From an uncultured Caulobacterales bacterium (GTDB lineage: Bacteria; Pseudomonadota; Alphaproteobacteria; Caulobacterales; Caulobacteraceae), in contig CAIOYC010000026.1 in assembly GCA_903862425.1 (NCBI GenBank), positions 1 to 35,707 on the forward strand: a stretch of 35,707 bases of DNA. Reading direction: 5' to 3'. The notes beneath the pieces are model-generated. The model made no database searches and was not told the origin of the DNA. It saw only the letters and a program-made list of their open reading frames with translations. How positions within the stretch are numbered: the first letter of the stretch is position 1; every line of letters begins with the position of its first letter. Shown one piece after another: positions 23,496 to 33,775 of this stretch. Both the position numbers and the translations under genes were made by a program.

Positions 23496-24301
23496 TGGGG
23501 CAGGTCGGGGGGCTGTACTTCGAGACGCACGGCCCCGTTGACGGCGATGCGGTGATCATGAGCGCGGGCCTTGGCGGCTCCGGCGCCTACTGGCTGCAGC
23601 AAGTCCCGGCTCTGGCGTCGCACTATCGCGTCGTCCTCTACGACCATCGTGGCACGGCGCGCAGCGATCGCGAACTCCCGCCCAAGCACAGCGTCGATCA
23701 GATGGCCGACGACCTGCTGGCGCTGATGGACGGGCTGAAGATCGCCCGCGCCCATCTGATCGGCCATGCCCTCGGAGGCCATATCGGTCTCGCCCTGGCC
23801 CTGAAGGCGCCGGAGCGGCTGCGTTCGGTGGTGACGGTGAACGCCTGGGCCAGGCTGGAGGCCCATACCCGCCGCTGCTTCGACACCCGTCTGGCCCTGC
23901 TGCGTCACGCGGGCATCGACCCTTTCATCGAGGCGACACCGATCTTCCTTTATCCCTCCGCCTGGATGGCCGCGCGGCCCAAGCGGCTGGCGGAAGAGTT
24001 GAAGCACCAGCGGATGGCCTTCCCCGGTGTGCAGACCACCGAGGCGCGCATCGCCGCCGTCGCCGCCTTCGATATCTTCAACCGGCTCGGTGAGATCGCG
24101 ACACCGGTGCTGTCCATCGCCGCCGAGGACGATGTGCTGAGCCCGTGGACCGCCGCCAAAGCCCTGGCCGACGGCCTGCCCAAGGGCCAGTTCGCGCTGA
24201 TGCCGCACGGCGGGCACGCCTGCAACGTCACCGAGGTCGAGGCCTTCAATCCCATCCTGCTCGCCTGGCTCGCGGGCGAACCCATCACCCCAAGGAATTA
24301 G
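23495..24301 (+). CDS. rutD: Putative aminoacrylate hydrolase (pyrimidine utilisation protein D)
   Basis: An alpha/beta-hydrolase-fold protein of 268 residues that accelerates conversion of aminoacrylate to malonic semialdehyde. The nucleophile elbow reads IGHALGGHIGL, with Ala92 where a classical hydrolase has serine; this substitution is also characteristic of E. coli RutD as I recall it, so it is not a mutation. Strongly RutD-like segments are NAWARLEAHTRRCFDTR, FLYPSAWMAARPKRL and PHGGHACNVTEVEAFN. It begins on the rutC stop and ends three bases before rutA. Confidence 0.93.
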   Translation: MGQVGGLYFETHGPVDGDAVIMSAGLGGSGAYWLQQVPALASHYRVVLYDHRGTARSDRELPPKHSVDQMADDLLALMDGLKIARAHLIGHALGGHIGLALALKAPERLRSVVTVNAWARLEAHTRRCFDTRLALLRHAGIDPFIEATPIFLYPSAWMAARPKRLAEELKHQRMAFPGVQTTEARIAAVAAFDIFNRLGEIATPVLSIAAEDDVLSPWTAAKALADGLPKGQFALMPHGGHACNVTEVEAFNPILLAWLAGEPITPRN

Positions 24302-24304
24302 GCC

Positions 24305-25368
<1,064 letters not shown>

Positions 25369-25372
<4 letters not shown>

Positions 25373-27537
25373 GGTTGAAGTGAGGCGGCGTTCACCACCG
25401 CGGTGGCGGTCAGCGCTTCGGGATCGCCGGCGAATTTGCCGGCGGTGACGGTGTAGGCGGCGCGGGCGACGCGCCAGCGCTTCGCGGCCTCGTCGAAGCG
25501 GGCGAGCAGGCGCGGATCAGCTGTCACGCTCACCACGCGGCTCTCGCCGGGACGTAGAGCGATACGGCGAAAACCGATCAGCCGGCGCGTTTCGCCCGGC
25601 GCGGCCGCATAGACCTGCGGCGTCTCCGTCCCCTCGATCGTGCCGGTATTGGTGACGCGGAAGCTGGCGGTGAGGGTAAGGCCGCCGCGTACGGTCAGCC
25701 CCTCGTAGCGGAACGAACTGTAGCCGAGGCCCCAGCCAAAGGGAAAGAGCGGCGTTTGGCGCTGCTTCTCAAACCACCGATAGCCTACGTCCGCGCCCTC
25801 GCGATAGGTGACGGTGAAAGGCTTGCCGGCGGAAAGATCCGCGGTTTCGGTCATGCCCTCGCCGTCGAGCTTGGGGCGCGGCAACTGTGAGAGCGCCGCC
25901 GGGAAGGTGACGGGCAGGCGTCCGGCTGGGTTGATCGCGCCGGTGAGTACCTGGGCGATGGCTTCGCCGCCGCGCTGGCCGGGAAACCAGGCCTCGACCA
26001 CCGCCGGGACCTGGCCGAGCCACGGCATCAGCACCGGCCCGCCGGTCTCCAGCACCACGATCGTGCGGGGGTTGGCGGCGGCGACCGCGGCGATCACGGC
26101 GTCCTGGTTGTCGGGTAGGGTGAGGGAGACGTCCGCGCCCTCCGTGGTCCATTGGGTGGCGAAGACAACGGCCACGTCGGCCCCCCGCGCGGCCTTGGCG
26201 GCGGCGCCAGGGTCGATCCCGGCGTCGAAGCTGATCTCGCCCGCGCCGGCGAGCGCCTTCAACGCGCCGAGCGGCGAGGACGGATGATAGACCACCCCCG
26301 GCCCCCAGGGCGGCGCCCAGGCCGGGGCCTTGAACATGTGCGAGCCCAGAGGGATCACCTGCGAGGAACCGCCGCCTGACAATACGCCGATGTCCGCGTG
26401 GCCGCCGATCACCGCGATGCGCCGCGCGCCCCTGGCTAGAGGCAGGACGCCGCCCGTATTCTTGAGCAGGACGATCCCCGCCTCGGCCTGACTCTGGGCG
26501 ACAATGCCGTCTGCATTGGTGTTGAGCGGATCGGGCGCTGACGATGCATCCAGCACGCCGCTCTCGCCCATGCCGATCAGGATTCGCCGCACCATGTCGT
26601 CGAGCCGGCTTTGCGGCACGGTGCTCGCGGTCAGCGCAGCCTTCAGCGGAGCGCCGTAATAGGCCTCCTTGTCGAGTTGCTCGCCCGATTCCTGGTCGAG
26701 GCCCGCATTGGCGGCGTCGGCCGAATGCACCGCGCCCCAGTCGGACATGATGAAGCCGGGATAGCGCCAGTCGTCCTTCAAGATGTCGAAGAGCGGCTTG
26801 TTCTCGCAGGCATAGACGCCGTTGATCTTGTTATAGGCGCACATGACCGCGCCCGGCCGCCCATGCTCGATGGCGATCTCGAAGGCGAGCAGGTCGCTTT
26901 CCCTGAGCGCCGCCGGATCGATCACCGCGTCGAGGATGTGCCGCCCGCTCTCCTGCGCGTTCAGGACGTAATGCTTGACGGTGGAGAGGACGCGATTGGA
27001 CTGCACCCCACGCACCGCCGCTCCCGCCAGTCGCCCGGCGAGCAGCGGATCCTCGCCCAGGTACTCGAAGTTACGCCCGTTGCGGGGCTCGCGCACTAGA
27101 TCGACGCCGCCGGCGAGCAGGACGTTGAAGCCCTTCTGCCGCGCCTCCTTGCCGATCATGGCCCCGCCCTGCTCGGCGATCTCCGGATCGAAGGTCGAGG
27201 CCAGCATGAGCGCCGAGGGCAGAGCTACCGCATCATCATTATCTCGGCCGGCATTGGCGACGCCGAGGCTGGCGTCACTCTCGCGCAGGTCGGGAATGCC
27301 GAGGCGGGGTACGCCGGGCACGATCCCGGCCGAGAGCACGATATCCGCCGGCCGGTTCTGGATGAACAGGGGCAGGCGGCCGTGGACGATGGACAGCTTC
27401 TCGTCCTCGGTCATCTGGCCGAGCAGGTAGTCCGCACGCTGGACCACGCTGGCGGGGGGCGCAGGCTGGGCCGGTTGGGCGAGGACAGCGGGTGCGAGCG
27501 CGGCCAGCACGAGCGCCAGCGCGGAAACACGGGCCAT
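25369..27537 (-). CDS. Exported glycoside hydrolase family 3 (beta-glucosidase-like)
   Basis: The product has 722 residues with a Sec signal peptide ([20 protein letters not shown], cut near AQPAQ), so it is periplasmic or surface-associated. It has the three-part GH3 layout: the TIM-barrel domain with [13 protein letters not shown] and the nucleophile Asp266 in GFIMSDWGA, the alpha/beta sandwich ([49 protein letters not shown]), and a C-terminal fibronectin-III-like domain ([16 protein letters not shown]). Beta-glucosidase or beta-xylosidase activity is likely. GGAGAAAG precedes the ATG. It shares its stop with rutA in a CTAG overlap and is divergent from the lipoprotein gene. Confidence 0.93.
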
Positions 27538-27653
27538 ATAAGCTTTCTCCGACCACCCTTTTGCGGCCTCTATGCACTGGCGCAGGTTCGAGCGCTACCG
27601 TTGGCGCCGCCTCCGGCGCAGTCTAAGCGGAGGGAGAGGCGCGGGAGGGTTTG

Positions 27654-27935
27654 ATGAAGTTCGATCGGGCGGCGCTCGCCACCATGCTGGCGGTTTCCGC
27701 CGCCGCCCTCGCCGGTTGCGAGCAGAAGCAGTGCGTCGACGCCAAGGGCAAGGTCGTCTCCAATACCTATTGCGGCGGCAGTGGCGGTGGAGCGGGCGGG
27801 GGCGTTCATCCCGGCTTTTTCTTCGTCCCGATCGGGCGCATGGGCGGTGGTTTCGGCGGCGGCTCGGCCTCGACCGTCTCGCGCGGTGGGTTCGGCGGTG
27901 AGGCCGGCGGTCATGGCGGCGCGGCGGGCGAATAA
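27654..27935 (+). CDS. Short glycine-rich lipoprotein, YgiB-like
   Basis: A 93-residue precursor with a lipoprotein signal whose lipobox is Leu-Ala-Gly-Cys22. Two further cysteines follow closely (Cys27, Cys40), then a glycine/serine-rich tail with FFFVPIGRMGGGFGGG and VSRGGFGGEAGG. These tail features resemble, in miniature, the C-terminal part of E. coli YgiB (DUF1190), including the RGGFG motif, and the next gene is a YgiC-like enzyme, the usual YgiB neighbour. The ATG at 27654 has GGGAGGG four bases upstream. The stop TAA is directly followed by the ATG of the next gene. The cell-envelope function is unknown. Confidence 0.8.
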   Translation: MKFDRAALATMLAVSAAALAGCEQKQCVDAKGKVVSNTYCGGSGGGAGGGVHPGFFFVPIGRMGGGFGGGSASTVSRGGFGGEAGGHGGAAGE

Positions 27936-29087
27936 ATGCAGCGCATCGCCATCCCGACCCGGCCGGACTGGCAGGCCAAGGTCGAGGCGTTGGGTCTCGT
28001 CTGGCACACGGCGGCGGACGTACCCTACTGGAACGAAGCCGCCTATTATGCCTTCAGCGCGGAAGAGATCGACCGGATCGAGGCGGCGACGCGGACGCTC
28101 TATGGCCTATTCCTCGAGGCTGGCGACTACATCGTCGAACGGCGTCTGTTCGACCGGTTCGCCATTCCCGAATGGTGCTGGCCTCTGATCGAGCAGGTCT
28201 GGCGGGCGGAGCCCCCCGCGCTGAACTATGGTCGTTTCGACCTCGGCTTCGATGGACCCGAAAGCCGGGGGGGCGCGCCCAAGCTGTTCGAGTTCAATTG
28301 CGATACGCCGACCTCATTGGTGGAGGCCGCGGTGATCCAATGGGCCTGGAAGGAGGAGGTCTTCCCCGAGCAGGACCAGTTCAACAGCCTGCACGACCGG
28401 CTGGTGGCCAAGTGGCGCGACATCGGCCCTTATCTCGCGGCTGGCGCGCCGGTTCATTTCACCCACGCCATCGACTCGGTGGGGGAGGACTCGGTGACCA
28501 CCGCCTATCTGATGGATACGGCGCGGGCGGCGGGGTTGGCCGCTGAGCGGATTGTGATCGGCGATATCGGCTGGGACGGTCGCCGCTTCCTCGATCTCGA
28601 CGAGCGCGAGATCCGGACGCTCTACCACCTCTATCCGTGGGAATGGCTGGTGAAGGAGCCCTTTGCCAGGCATCTGCTCGAGACCCAGGATCGCACGGCG
28701 TGGATCGAGCCGATCTGGAAGATGATCTGGTCCAACAAAGCCATCCTGCCAATCCTGTGGGACCTGCATCCGCGGCACGAGAACCTGCTCTGGGCCACCC
28801 GTGACAAACCGGCGAGCGACTCCTATGCGCAGAAGCCGATCCTGGCCCGCGAAGGGGCCAATGTCCGGCTGGTGCGGGATGGGCGCGAACTGGCAGCCAC
28901 CGACGGGTCGTATGGCGGATCGCCCGTGGTCTATCAGGGGCTCTATGAGTTGCCGAACTTCGACAGTGCTCGCCCGGTGATCGGCAGCTGGATCGTGGAC
29001 GGCGAGCCAGCGGGCATGGGCATCCGCGAGGACGGCCTGATCACCGGCAACCTCTCGCGCTTCGTGCCGCACATCATCCATGGCTAA
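27936..29087 (+). CDS. Glutathionylspermidine-synthase-family ATP-grasp ligase (YgiC/YjfC-like)
   Basis: The product has 383 residues, cytosolic, and covers the synthetase domain only, without the N-terminal CHAP amidase of bifunctional Gss. Family features are GLVWHTAADVPYWNEAAYYAF, ALNYGRFDLGFDG, KLFEFNCDTPTSLVEAAVIQW, LYHLYPWEWLVKEPFARHL, EPIWKMIWSNKAILPILWDLHP, and the closing GSWIVDGEPAGMGIREDGLITGNLSRFVPHII. FEFNCDTPTSL and KAILP lie in the ATP/Mg and substrate region of the ATP-grasp core. YgiC-type proteins are peptide-amine ligase homologues of unknown substrate, and true glutathionylspermidine synthesis should not be assumed. The start abuts the lipoprotein stop with no gap. Confidence 0.92.
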   Translation: MQRIAIPTRPDWQAKVEALGLVWHTAADVPYWNEAAYYAFSAEEIDRIEAATRTLYGLFLEAGDYIVERRLFDRFAIPEWCWPLIEQVWRAEPPALNYGRFDLGFDGPESRGGAPKLFEFNCDTPTSLVEAAVIQWAWKEEVFPEQDQFNSLHDRLVAKWRDIGPYLAAGAPVHFTHAIDSVGEDSVTTAYLMDTARAAGLAAERIVIGDIGWDGRRFLDLDEREIRTLYHLYPWEWLVKEPFARHLLETQDRTAWIEPIWKMIWSNKAILPILWDLHPRHENLLWATRDKPASDSYAQKPILAREGANVRLVRDGRELAATDGSYGGSPVVYQGLYELPNFDSARPVIGSWIVDGEPAGMGIREDGLITGNLSRFVPHIIHG

Positions 29088-29111
29088 GCCGCGTTTCCTG
29101 GAGACCGCCCA

Positions 29112-30350
29112 ATGAACCGTCGCCGCCTGTTGGCCATCGCCGCCGCCACGCCTCTGCTCGGTGCAGCCCCGGTGTTCGCCGCACCGCCGGTCGGCGGCCT
29201 GACCTCGCTGGCCGCGAACGCCAAGCCGATCGGCAAGGACGAGCGCGAGGCGCGGATCGCCAAGCTGCAGCGGTTGATGGTCGAGGCCGGGGTCGGGGCC
29301 ATGGTCATGGAGCCTGGCTCGTCCCTCGACTATTTCACCGGCGTGCAATGGCATCGCTCCGAGCGGACCACCGCGGCGGTTATCCCGGCCAGGGGGGAGA
29401 CGGTGCTGATCGTCGCCGCCTTCGAGGAGCCTTCGGTGCGCGAGAGCCTGCGGGTGACCGCCCAGGTCCGTCACTGGGACGAGCACGAGAGTCCGTTCGT
29501 GCGGATCGTGCAGGCGCTAAAGGACCGCGGCGTCGTCTCCGGCCCCATCGCCTTCGAGCAGACTACGCGGCTGTTCATCGTCGATGGTGTGCGTGACGCG
29601 GGACCCGCCTATCAGGTAGTGCTGGGGGCCAAGTTCATTCGCGCCTGCCGTTTGATCAAGTCGCCGGCCGAACTGGCCCTGATGCAGACCGCCAACGACA
29701 TCACCCTGGCGGCGCTGCGCCATACCTATCCGCAGGTGAAGCCGGGGATGAAGCCATCGGAGATCACCGCCATCATGGAGGCGGCGACGGTGGCGCTCGG
29801 CGGCGCGGTCGAGTTCACACTGACCCTGATCAACGAGGCCAGCGCCTATCCCCACGGCTCGCACCAGCCGCAGGTGATCCGCGAGGGCTCGACCGTGCTC
29901 ATGGACGTGGGCTGCACCGTGCATGGCTACCAGTCGGACATCACCCGCACCTGGGTGGTCGGCGCACCAAGTCCGAAGCAGCGCAAGGTGTGGAACACGG
30001 TCAAGCGCGGACAGGAGATCGCACTCGAGACGGCCAAGGTCGGCGTTCCCGTTGGAGCCATCGATGACGCCGTTCGCGCCTATTATGAGAAGGAGGGCTG
30101 GGGCCCCGGCTACCACCTCCCCGGCCTGTCACACCGCACCGGCCACGGCATCGGCCTCGACGGGCACGAGGACCCCTATCTCGTTCACGGCGACCCGACA
30201 CCGCTGGCGCCCGGCATGTGCTTCTCCGACGAGCCGGGCATCTACATTCCCAGCGAGTTCGGCATCCGGCTGGAGGACTGCTGGCACATGACAGAGGCTG
30301 GCCCCAAGCTGTTCACGCCGCTCGCCAGATCAATCGACCAGCCGGTCTAG
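29112..30350 (+). CDS. Exported M24 metallopeptidase, Xaa-Pro aminopeptidase-like
   Basis: The product has 412 residues and belongs to the pita-bread fold. An N-terminal creatinase-like domain is followed by the catalytic domain with a full set of five metal ligands: Asp265 (MDVGCT), Asp276 (SDITRT), His345 (HRTGHGIGLDGHE), Glu374 (DEPGIYIP) and Glu388 (IRLEDC). The N-terminus MNRRRLLAIAAATPLLG ending around VFAAP is a signal peptide. The RRRLL core suggests Tat export, which would suit folding with metal in the cytoplasm. The likely job is cleaving Xaa-Pro bonds in periplasmic peptides. GGAG precedes the ATG. It is 24 bases after the YgiC-like gene and convergent with a peptide transporter gene. 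Confidence 0.92.
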   Translation: MNRRRLLAIAAATPLLGAAPVFAAPPVGGLTSLAANAKPIGKDEREARIAKLQRLMVEAGVGAMVMEPGSSLDYFTGVQWHRSERTTAAVIPARGETVLIVAAFEEPSVRESLRVTAQVRHWDEHESPFVRIVQALKDRGVVSGPIAFEQTTRLFIVDGVRDAGPAYQVVLGAKFIRACRLIKSPAELALMQTANDITLAALRHTYPQVKPGMKPSEITAIMEAATVALGGAVEFTLTLINEASAYPHGSHQPQVIREGSTVLMDVGCTVHGYQSDITRTWVVGAPSPKQRKVWNTVKRGQEIALETAKVGVPVGAIDDAVRAYYEKEGWGPGYHLPGLSHRTGHGIGLDGHEDPYLVHGDPTPLAPGMCFSDEPGIYIPSEFGIRLEDCWHMTEAGPKLFTPLARSIDQPV

Positions 30351-31738
30351 GCTACCTCCGCCTCGCTCACCGGCGCGAGGTGGCGGCCGAACAGGACGGC
30401 GAACAGGACCATCAGCACCGCGCCAAAGGCCACCAGCCCGGCGTGCAGAAACCAGAAGCCGGCCCCGCCCATGGGCTCCAGGAAGCGTCCGAGATAACCC
30501 ACGGTCAGGTTGCACAGGAACAGGTGCAGGTAATAGACGCCGATCATCATGCCGGCGACGGGCTTGGGCGAGGCGCGCGAATACAGCGCCAGACCCACCG
30601 GGAAGACCATCGAGAAGCCGATGTCGTTGATGATGTGAAAGCCGAGGCCCCAGGCCAGCGAGGCTTTGTGCCCTGTCGCTCGCTCGTTGAGCGAGGCCAG
30701 CGCCAGCAACAGAGGCGCGCCGGCGCTGATGATCGAGCCGACGGTCATCTTCACGATCTCGTTCGGCTCCTTCCAGAACCGGCCCCACAGCCGCCAGAAC
30801 GCCACCACCAGGATGATCATGCCGGTGGAGATGAAGGCGTCGAGCGAGATCAGCCAGGTGATCGGCAGGGTCTGGCCGCCCAGGCGAAGGTCGTAGTGGG
30901 CCGAACCCCAAACGAGGTAGGAGTTGAAAATCTGCTGGTTGCCGAGGGCCGACAGCGCCATGACCGGCAGGAGCGCCACGAGCACGGCGATACTCACCCA
31001 CTCGCGCCCCGTCAGCGTCGGTCGATGTCCCGCCGCCTTCGCCGCCCGACGCTGGGCGCGAGTGTCCGGCGGCAGATACCGGCGGCCGGACAGATAGACG
31101 GCGAGCCCGATCAGCATGCCCACCCCTGCCGCACCGAAGCCCCAGTGCCAGGCCACCTTCTGTCCGAGCGTACCGCAGACCAGCGGGGCGATAATCACCG
31201 CGATATTGATGCCGAGTAGATAGAGCTGGAAGGCGTCGGCACGACGCAGGTCGCCGGGGGCGTAGAGCTCGCCCACCTGGCTGGCGATATTGCCCTTGAA
31301 GCAGCCGACACCGACTAGCAGACAGAGCAGGGCGAGCAGGAACGAGGCCTCGAACGCCATCATGAAGTGGCCGAGCGCCATCAGACAGGCGCCGATGGTC
31401 ACGGTCCAGGTTCGGCCGAGCACCTGGTCGGCCAGAAAGCCGCCGAATACGGGCGTCAGATAGACCCCGCCCGCATAGAGGCCGAAGATGGCCGACGCCA
31501 AGGCGATCGGCGACAGGCTGTGGCCCGGATCGATCAGGTTGCGGAACTGGGCGAAGGCCGCCACGTGCTCCACATGACCGGGCAAGAGCAGCTGCTGGCT
31601 CATATAGAGCACCAGAAGGGCCTGCATGCCGTAATAGGAGAATCGCTCCCACGCTTCGGAGAAGCACAGGAAGGCCAGCCCCGGTGGATGGCCCAGGAAC
31701 CCGCCCTTGCGCTCAACGCCCGCCGGTGTGTCGACCAT
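30347..31738 (-). CDS. Proton-dependent oligopeptide transporter (POT/PTR2 family)
   Basis: An inner-membrane MFS-type symporter of 463 residues with about 12-14 helices. The N-terminal GHPPGLAFLCFSEAWERFSYYGMQALLVLYM carries the E-x-x-E-R-F-x-Y-Y motif that couples proton and peptide transport in this family. Other POT features are GGFLADQVLGRTWTVTIG and CFKGNIASQVGELY. It imports di- and tripeptides. GGAGT lies a few bases before the ATG at 31738, and is preferred to the ORF start at 31765. It lies 67 bases downstream of the SLC13 gene on the same strand, so may be read from its transcript. The stop overlaps that of the M24 peptidase gene (CTAG), a suggestive pairing. Confidence 0.92.
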   Translation of the reverse strand: MVDTPAGVERKGGFLGHPPGLAFLCFSEAWERFSYYGMQALLVLYMSQQLLLPGHVEHVAAFAQFRNLIDPGHSLSPIALASAIFGLYAGGVYLTPVFGGFLADQVLGRTWTVTIGACLMALGHFMMAFEASFLLALLCLLVGVGCFKGNIASQVGELYAPGDLRRADAFQLYLLGINIAVIIAPLVCGTLGQKVAWHWGFGAAGVGMLIGLAVYLSGRRYLPPDTRAQRRAAKAAGHRPTLTGREWVSIAVLVALLPVMALSALGNQQIFNSYLVWGSAHYDLRLGGQTLPITWLISLDAFISTGMIILVVAFWRLWGRFWKEPNEIVKMTVGSIISAGAPLLLALASLNERATGHKASLAWGLGFHIINDIGFSMVFPVGLALYSRASPKPVAGMMIGVYYLHLFLCNLTVGYLGRFLEPMGGAGFWFLHAGLVAFGAVLMVLFAVLFGRHLAPVSEAEVA

Positions 31739-31805
31739 GCCTACTCCGCTACGCTGGCCGTCCAATTTGGCCGTCTATTCTGACCTTCACCCTTAGGGCC
31801 TCGTT

Positions 31806-33575
31806 TCATATCTTCCAAACGAGAGCGATCAGCGGCGTGCCGACGGCGATGACCATGATCGAGAGCGGCAGGCCGAGCCGGGCATAGTCGCCGAACTTGT
31901 AGCCGCCCGGCCCGCGCACCAGCGTGTTGCACTGGTGCCCGATGGGCGTGAGGAAATCGCAGCCCGCGCCCGTCGCCACCGCCATGAGAAAGGCATCGGC
32001 GTGCAGGCCGAGGCCTCGCGCGAGAGCCACCGCGATCGGTCCCAGCACCAACACCGTCGGGGCGTTGTGCAGGAAGGGAGAGCAGGCCATGGCCGTGACC
32101 ATCAGGATGCCGAGGGCGACGATGGCCGGCACGCTGTGCAGTCCATAGGCGAGGGCGTGAGCGATCAGGTCTGTTCCGCCCGTGGCGTGGATAGCTTCCG
32201 ACAGGGGCGTCAGTGCGCCGATCAGCACCAGCACCTCGCCCTCCAATGAGGCGTAGGCCTCGCGCATGGAAATCGCGCCGGTCATCACCATAAGCACCGC
32301 GGCGGCAAAGAAGGCGATGGCCACCGGCAGCAGCTTGACCGCCACCAGAACCATGGCGATGGCCAGGATGATGACCGGTAGATACCGCCGCCGCACCCCA
32401 CCCAGCAGCACCTCGCGCTCAGCCAAAGGCAGGACGCCGAGATTGACCAGGGCGGTGGGCAGGGCGCGCTCCCCCGCCTGCAGCACCAGGACGTCGCCGG
32501 CTCGCAAGCTGATATCGCGCAACCTTTCGGTGATGCGCGATCCGTTCCGGCTGACGGCCAACAGGTTCACGCCGTACCGCTGTTGCAGGTCCACCCGCTT
32601 GGCCGAAGCCCCGATGAGCAGGGAATCGGGCTGAACCACCGCTTCCACGGCCCGAACCTCCTCGCTGGGCTCCGCGCGCGCGACGGCGCGCTTGTCGCTG
32701 GCCCCGATCAGCGGCGCATCGGCGAGGATCGCGTCGAGCGCCTCCGGCTCTCCCTCCATGATGAGGGTATCGCCGGGATGCAGCTGGGTATCCGGCAAGG
32801 GCGAGGGGCGGCGTTGGTCGCCGCGTACCAGGGCGACGAGCCTGACCTTATTGCCGGACAGCTTGAGGTCGGAGATCGTGGCCCCTCCCTCGGGCAGGGC
32901 GTCCTTGACGGTTACCTCGGTGGAGAAGGGCGCGGCCTTTACCGCGTCGCCCATGCCGGATTCACCCTGGCGCTTGGGCAGGATGCGCCAGGCGAAACTG
33001 ACGAAGATCAGGCCACAGACGGTCAGCACGAGGCCGACGGGGGCGAAGTCGAACATCTGGAACGGCTTGCCCAGAGTCTCCTGACGCACCTGACTGACGA
33101 TTATGTTGGTTGACGTGCCCACCAGGGTCACTAGTCCGCCGAGCAGCGAGACGAACGACATCGGCATGAGCAGGCTGGAGGGGGAGGTCTTCGTCTCTCG
33201 CGCCACCCGCAGCGCCACGGGCATTAGGATCGCCAGCGCGCCGACATTCTTGGTCGGCATGGACAGGAGGGCCGTGGCGGCGGCCAGCACGGGCGCCTGG
33301 CTGGCCGCCGTCTTGAGTTTCGGCAGGATGGGTTTCAGCAGTCGCTCGGCGAGACCCGTCCTCGCCACCGCCAGGGAGATCACCAGGGAGCAGGCGATGA
33401 TCACCACCACGTCGGAGGTGAAGCCGGTGAAGGCGTTCTTGGCCGGAACGATGCCCACCAGTACTCCGGCCAGCAGGGCGCCCACGGCGATGACGTCATA
33501 ACGGAAGCGGCCCCAGGCGAACAAAACCACCGCCGTTCCGAGCACGCCGAACGATAGCATCTGTGGTGTGGTCAA
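31806..33575 (-). CDS. SLC13/DASS-type permease with two RCK_C (TrkA-C) domains
   Basis: An inner-membrane transporter of 589 residues. Hydrophobic blocks of about 200 residues (FTGFTSDVVVIIACSLVIS, SMPTKNVGALAILMPV, LVTLVGTSTNIIVSQV) flank a central soluble part (about 215-385) with two TrkA-C-like modules (VRLVALVRGDQRRPSPLPDTQLHPGDTLIMEG and LLAVSRNGSRITERLRDISLRAGDVLVLQAG, described by first residues only in each case). The second membrane half ends with FLTPIGHQCNTLVRGPGGY. The TSTNIIVSQ and second-half motifs are the substrate/Na-binding loops of the anion symporter family; sulfate or dicarboxylate is plausible. The start is a TTG at 33575 with GGAGG seven bases upstream. Confidence 0.9.
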   Translation of the reverse strand: MTTPQMLSFGVLGTAVVLFAWGRFRYDVIAVGALLAGVLVGIVPAKNAFTGFTSDVVVIIACSLVISLAVARTGLAERLLKPILPKLKTAASQAPVLAAATALLSMPTKNVGALAILMPVALRVARETKTSPSSLLMPMSFVSLLGGLVTLVGTSTNIIVSQVRQETLGKPFQMFDFAPVGLVLTVCGLIFVSFAWRILPKRQGESGMGDAVKAAPFSTEVTVKDALPEGGATISDLKLSGNKVRLVALVRGDQRRPSPLPDTQLHPGDTLIMEGEPEALDAILADAPLIGASDKRAVARAEPSEEVRAVEAVVQPDSLLIGASAKRVDLQQRYGVNLLAVSRNGSRITERLRDISLRAGDVLVLQAGERALPTALVNLGVLPLAEREVLLGGVRRRYLPVIILAIAMVLVAVKLLPVAIAFFAAAVLMVMTGAISMREAYASLEGEVLVLIGALTPLSEAIHATGGTDLIAHALAYGLHSVPAIVALGILMVTAMACSPFLHNAPTVLVLGPIAVALARGLGLHADAFLMAVATGAGCDFLTPIGHQCNTLVRGPGGYKFGDYARLGLPLSIMVIAVGTPLIALVWKI

Positions 33576-33775
33576 GAGCGCCCCTCCAGGCGCAAGGCGG
33601 CGCCGTGCCGATCACAACGCGAAGATTGGGCAGGTGTTCGCTACTGTGATCACCCGATCTCGACCCTCCGGTCCGTTTTTGCAAAGGGCAAGTGAAAGGC
33701 TGCTAATGCGGACACCAAGCTTGCGGCCCGCGTTGTATGTTCTAAGTCGGTAACCATAGGGCTTTGGAGCAGGGC

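Noticed and set aside
33706-33753. A 15-codon ORF upstream of the rhomboid gene that could be a leader peptide
   Set aside because: Only a weak AAAGG is present, the codons are not a run of regulatory residues, and no attenuator hairpin follows.
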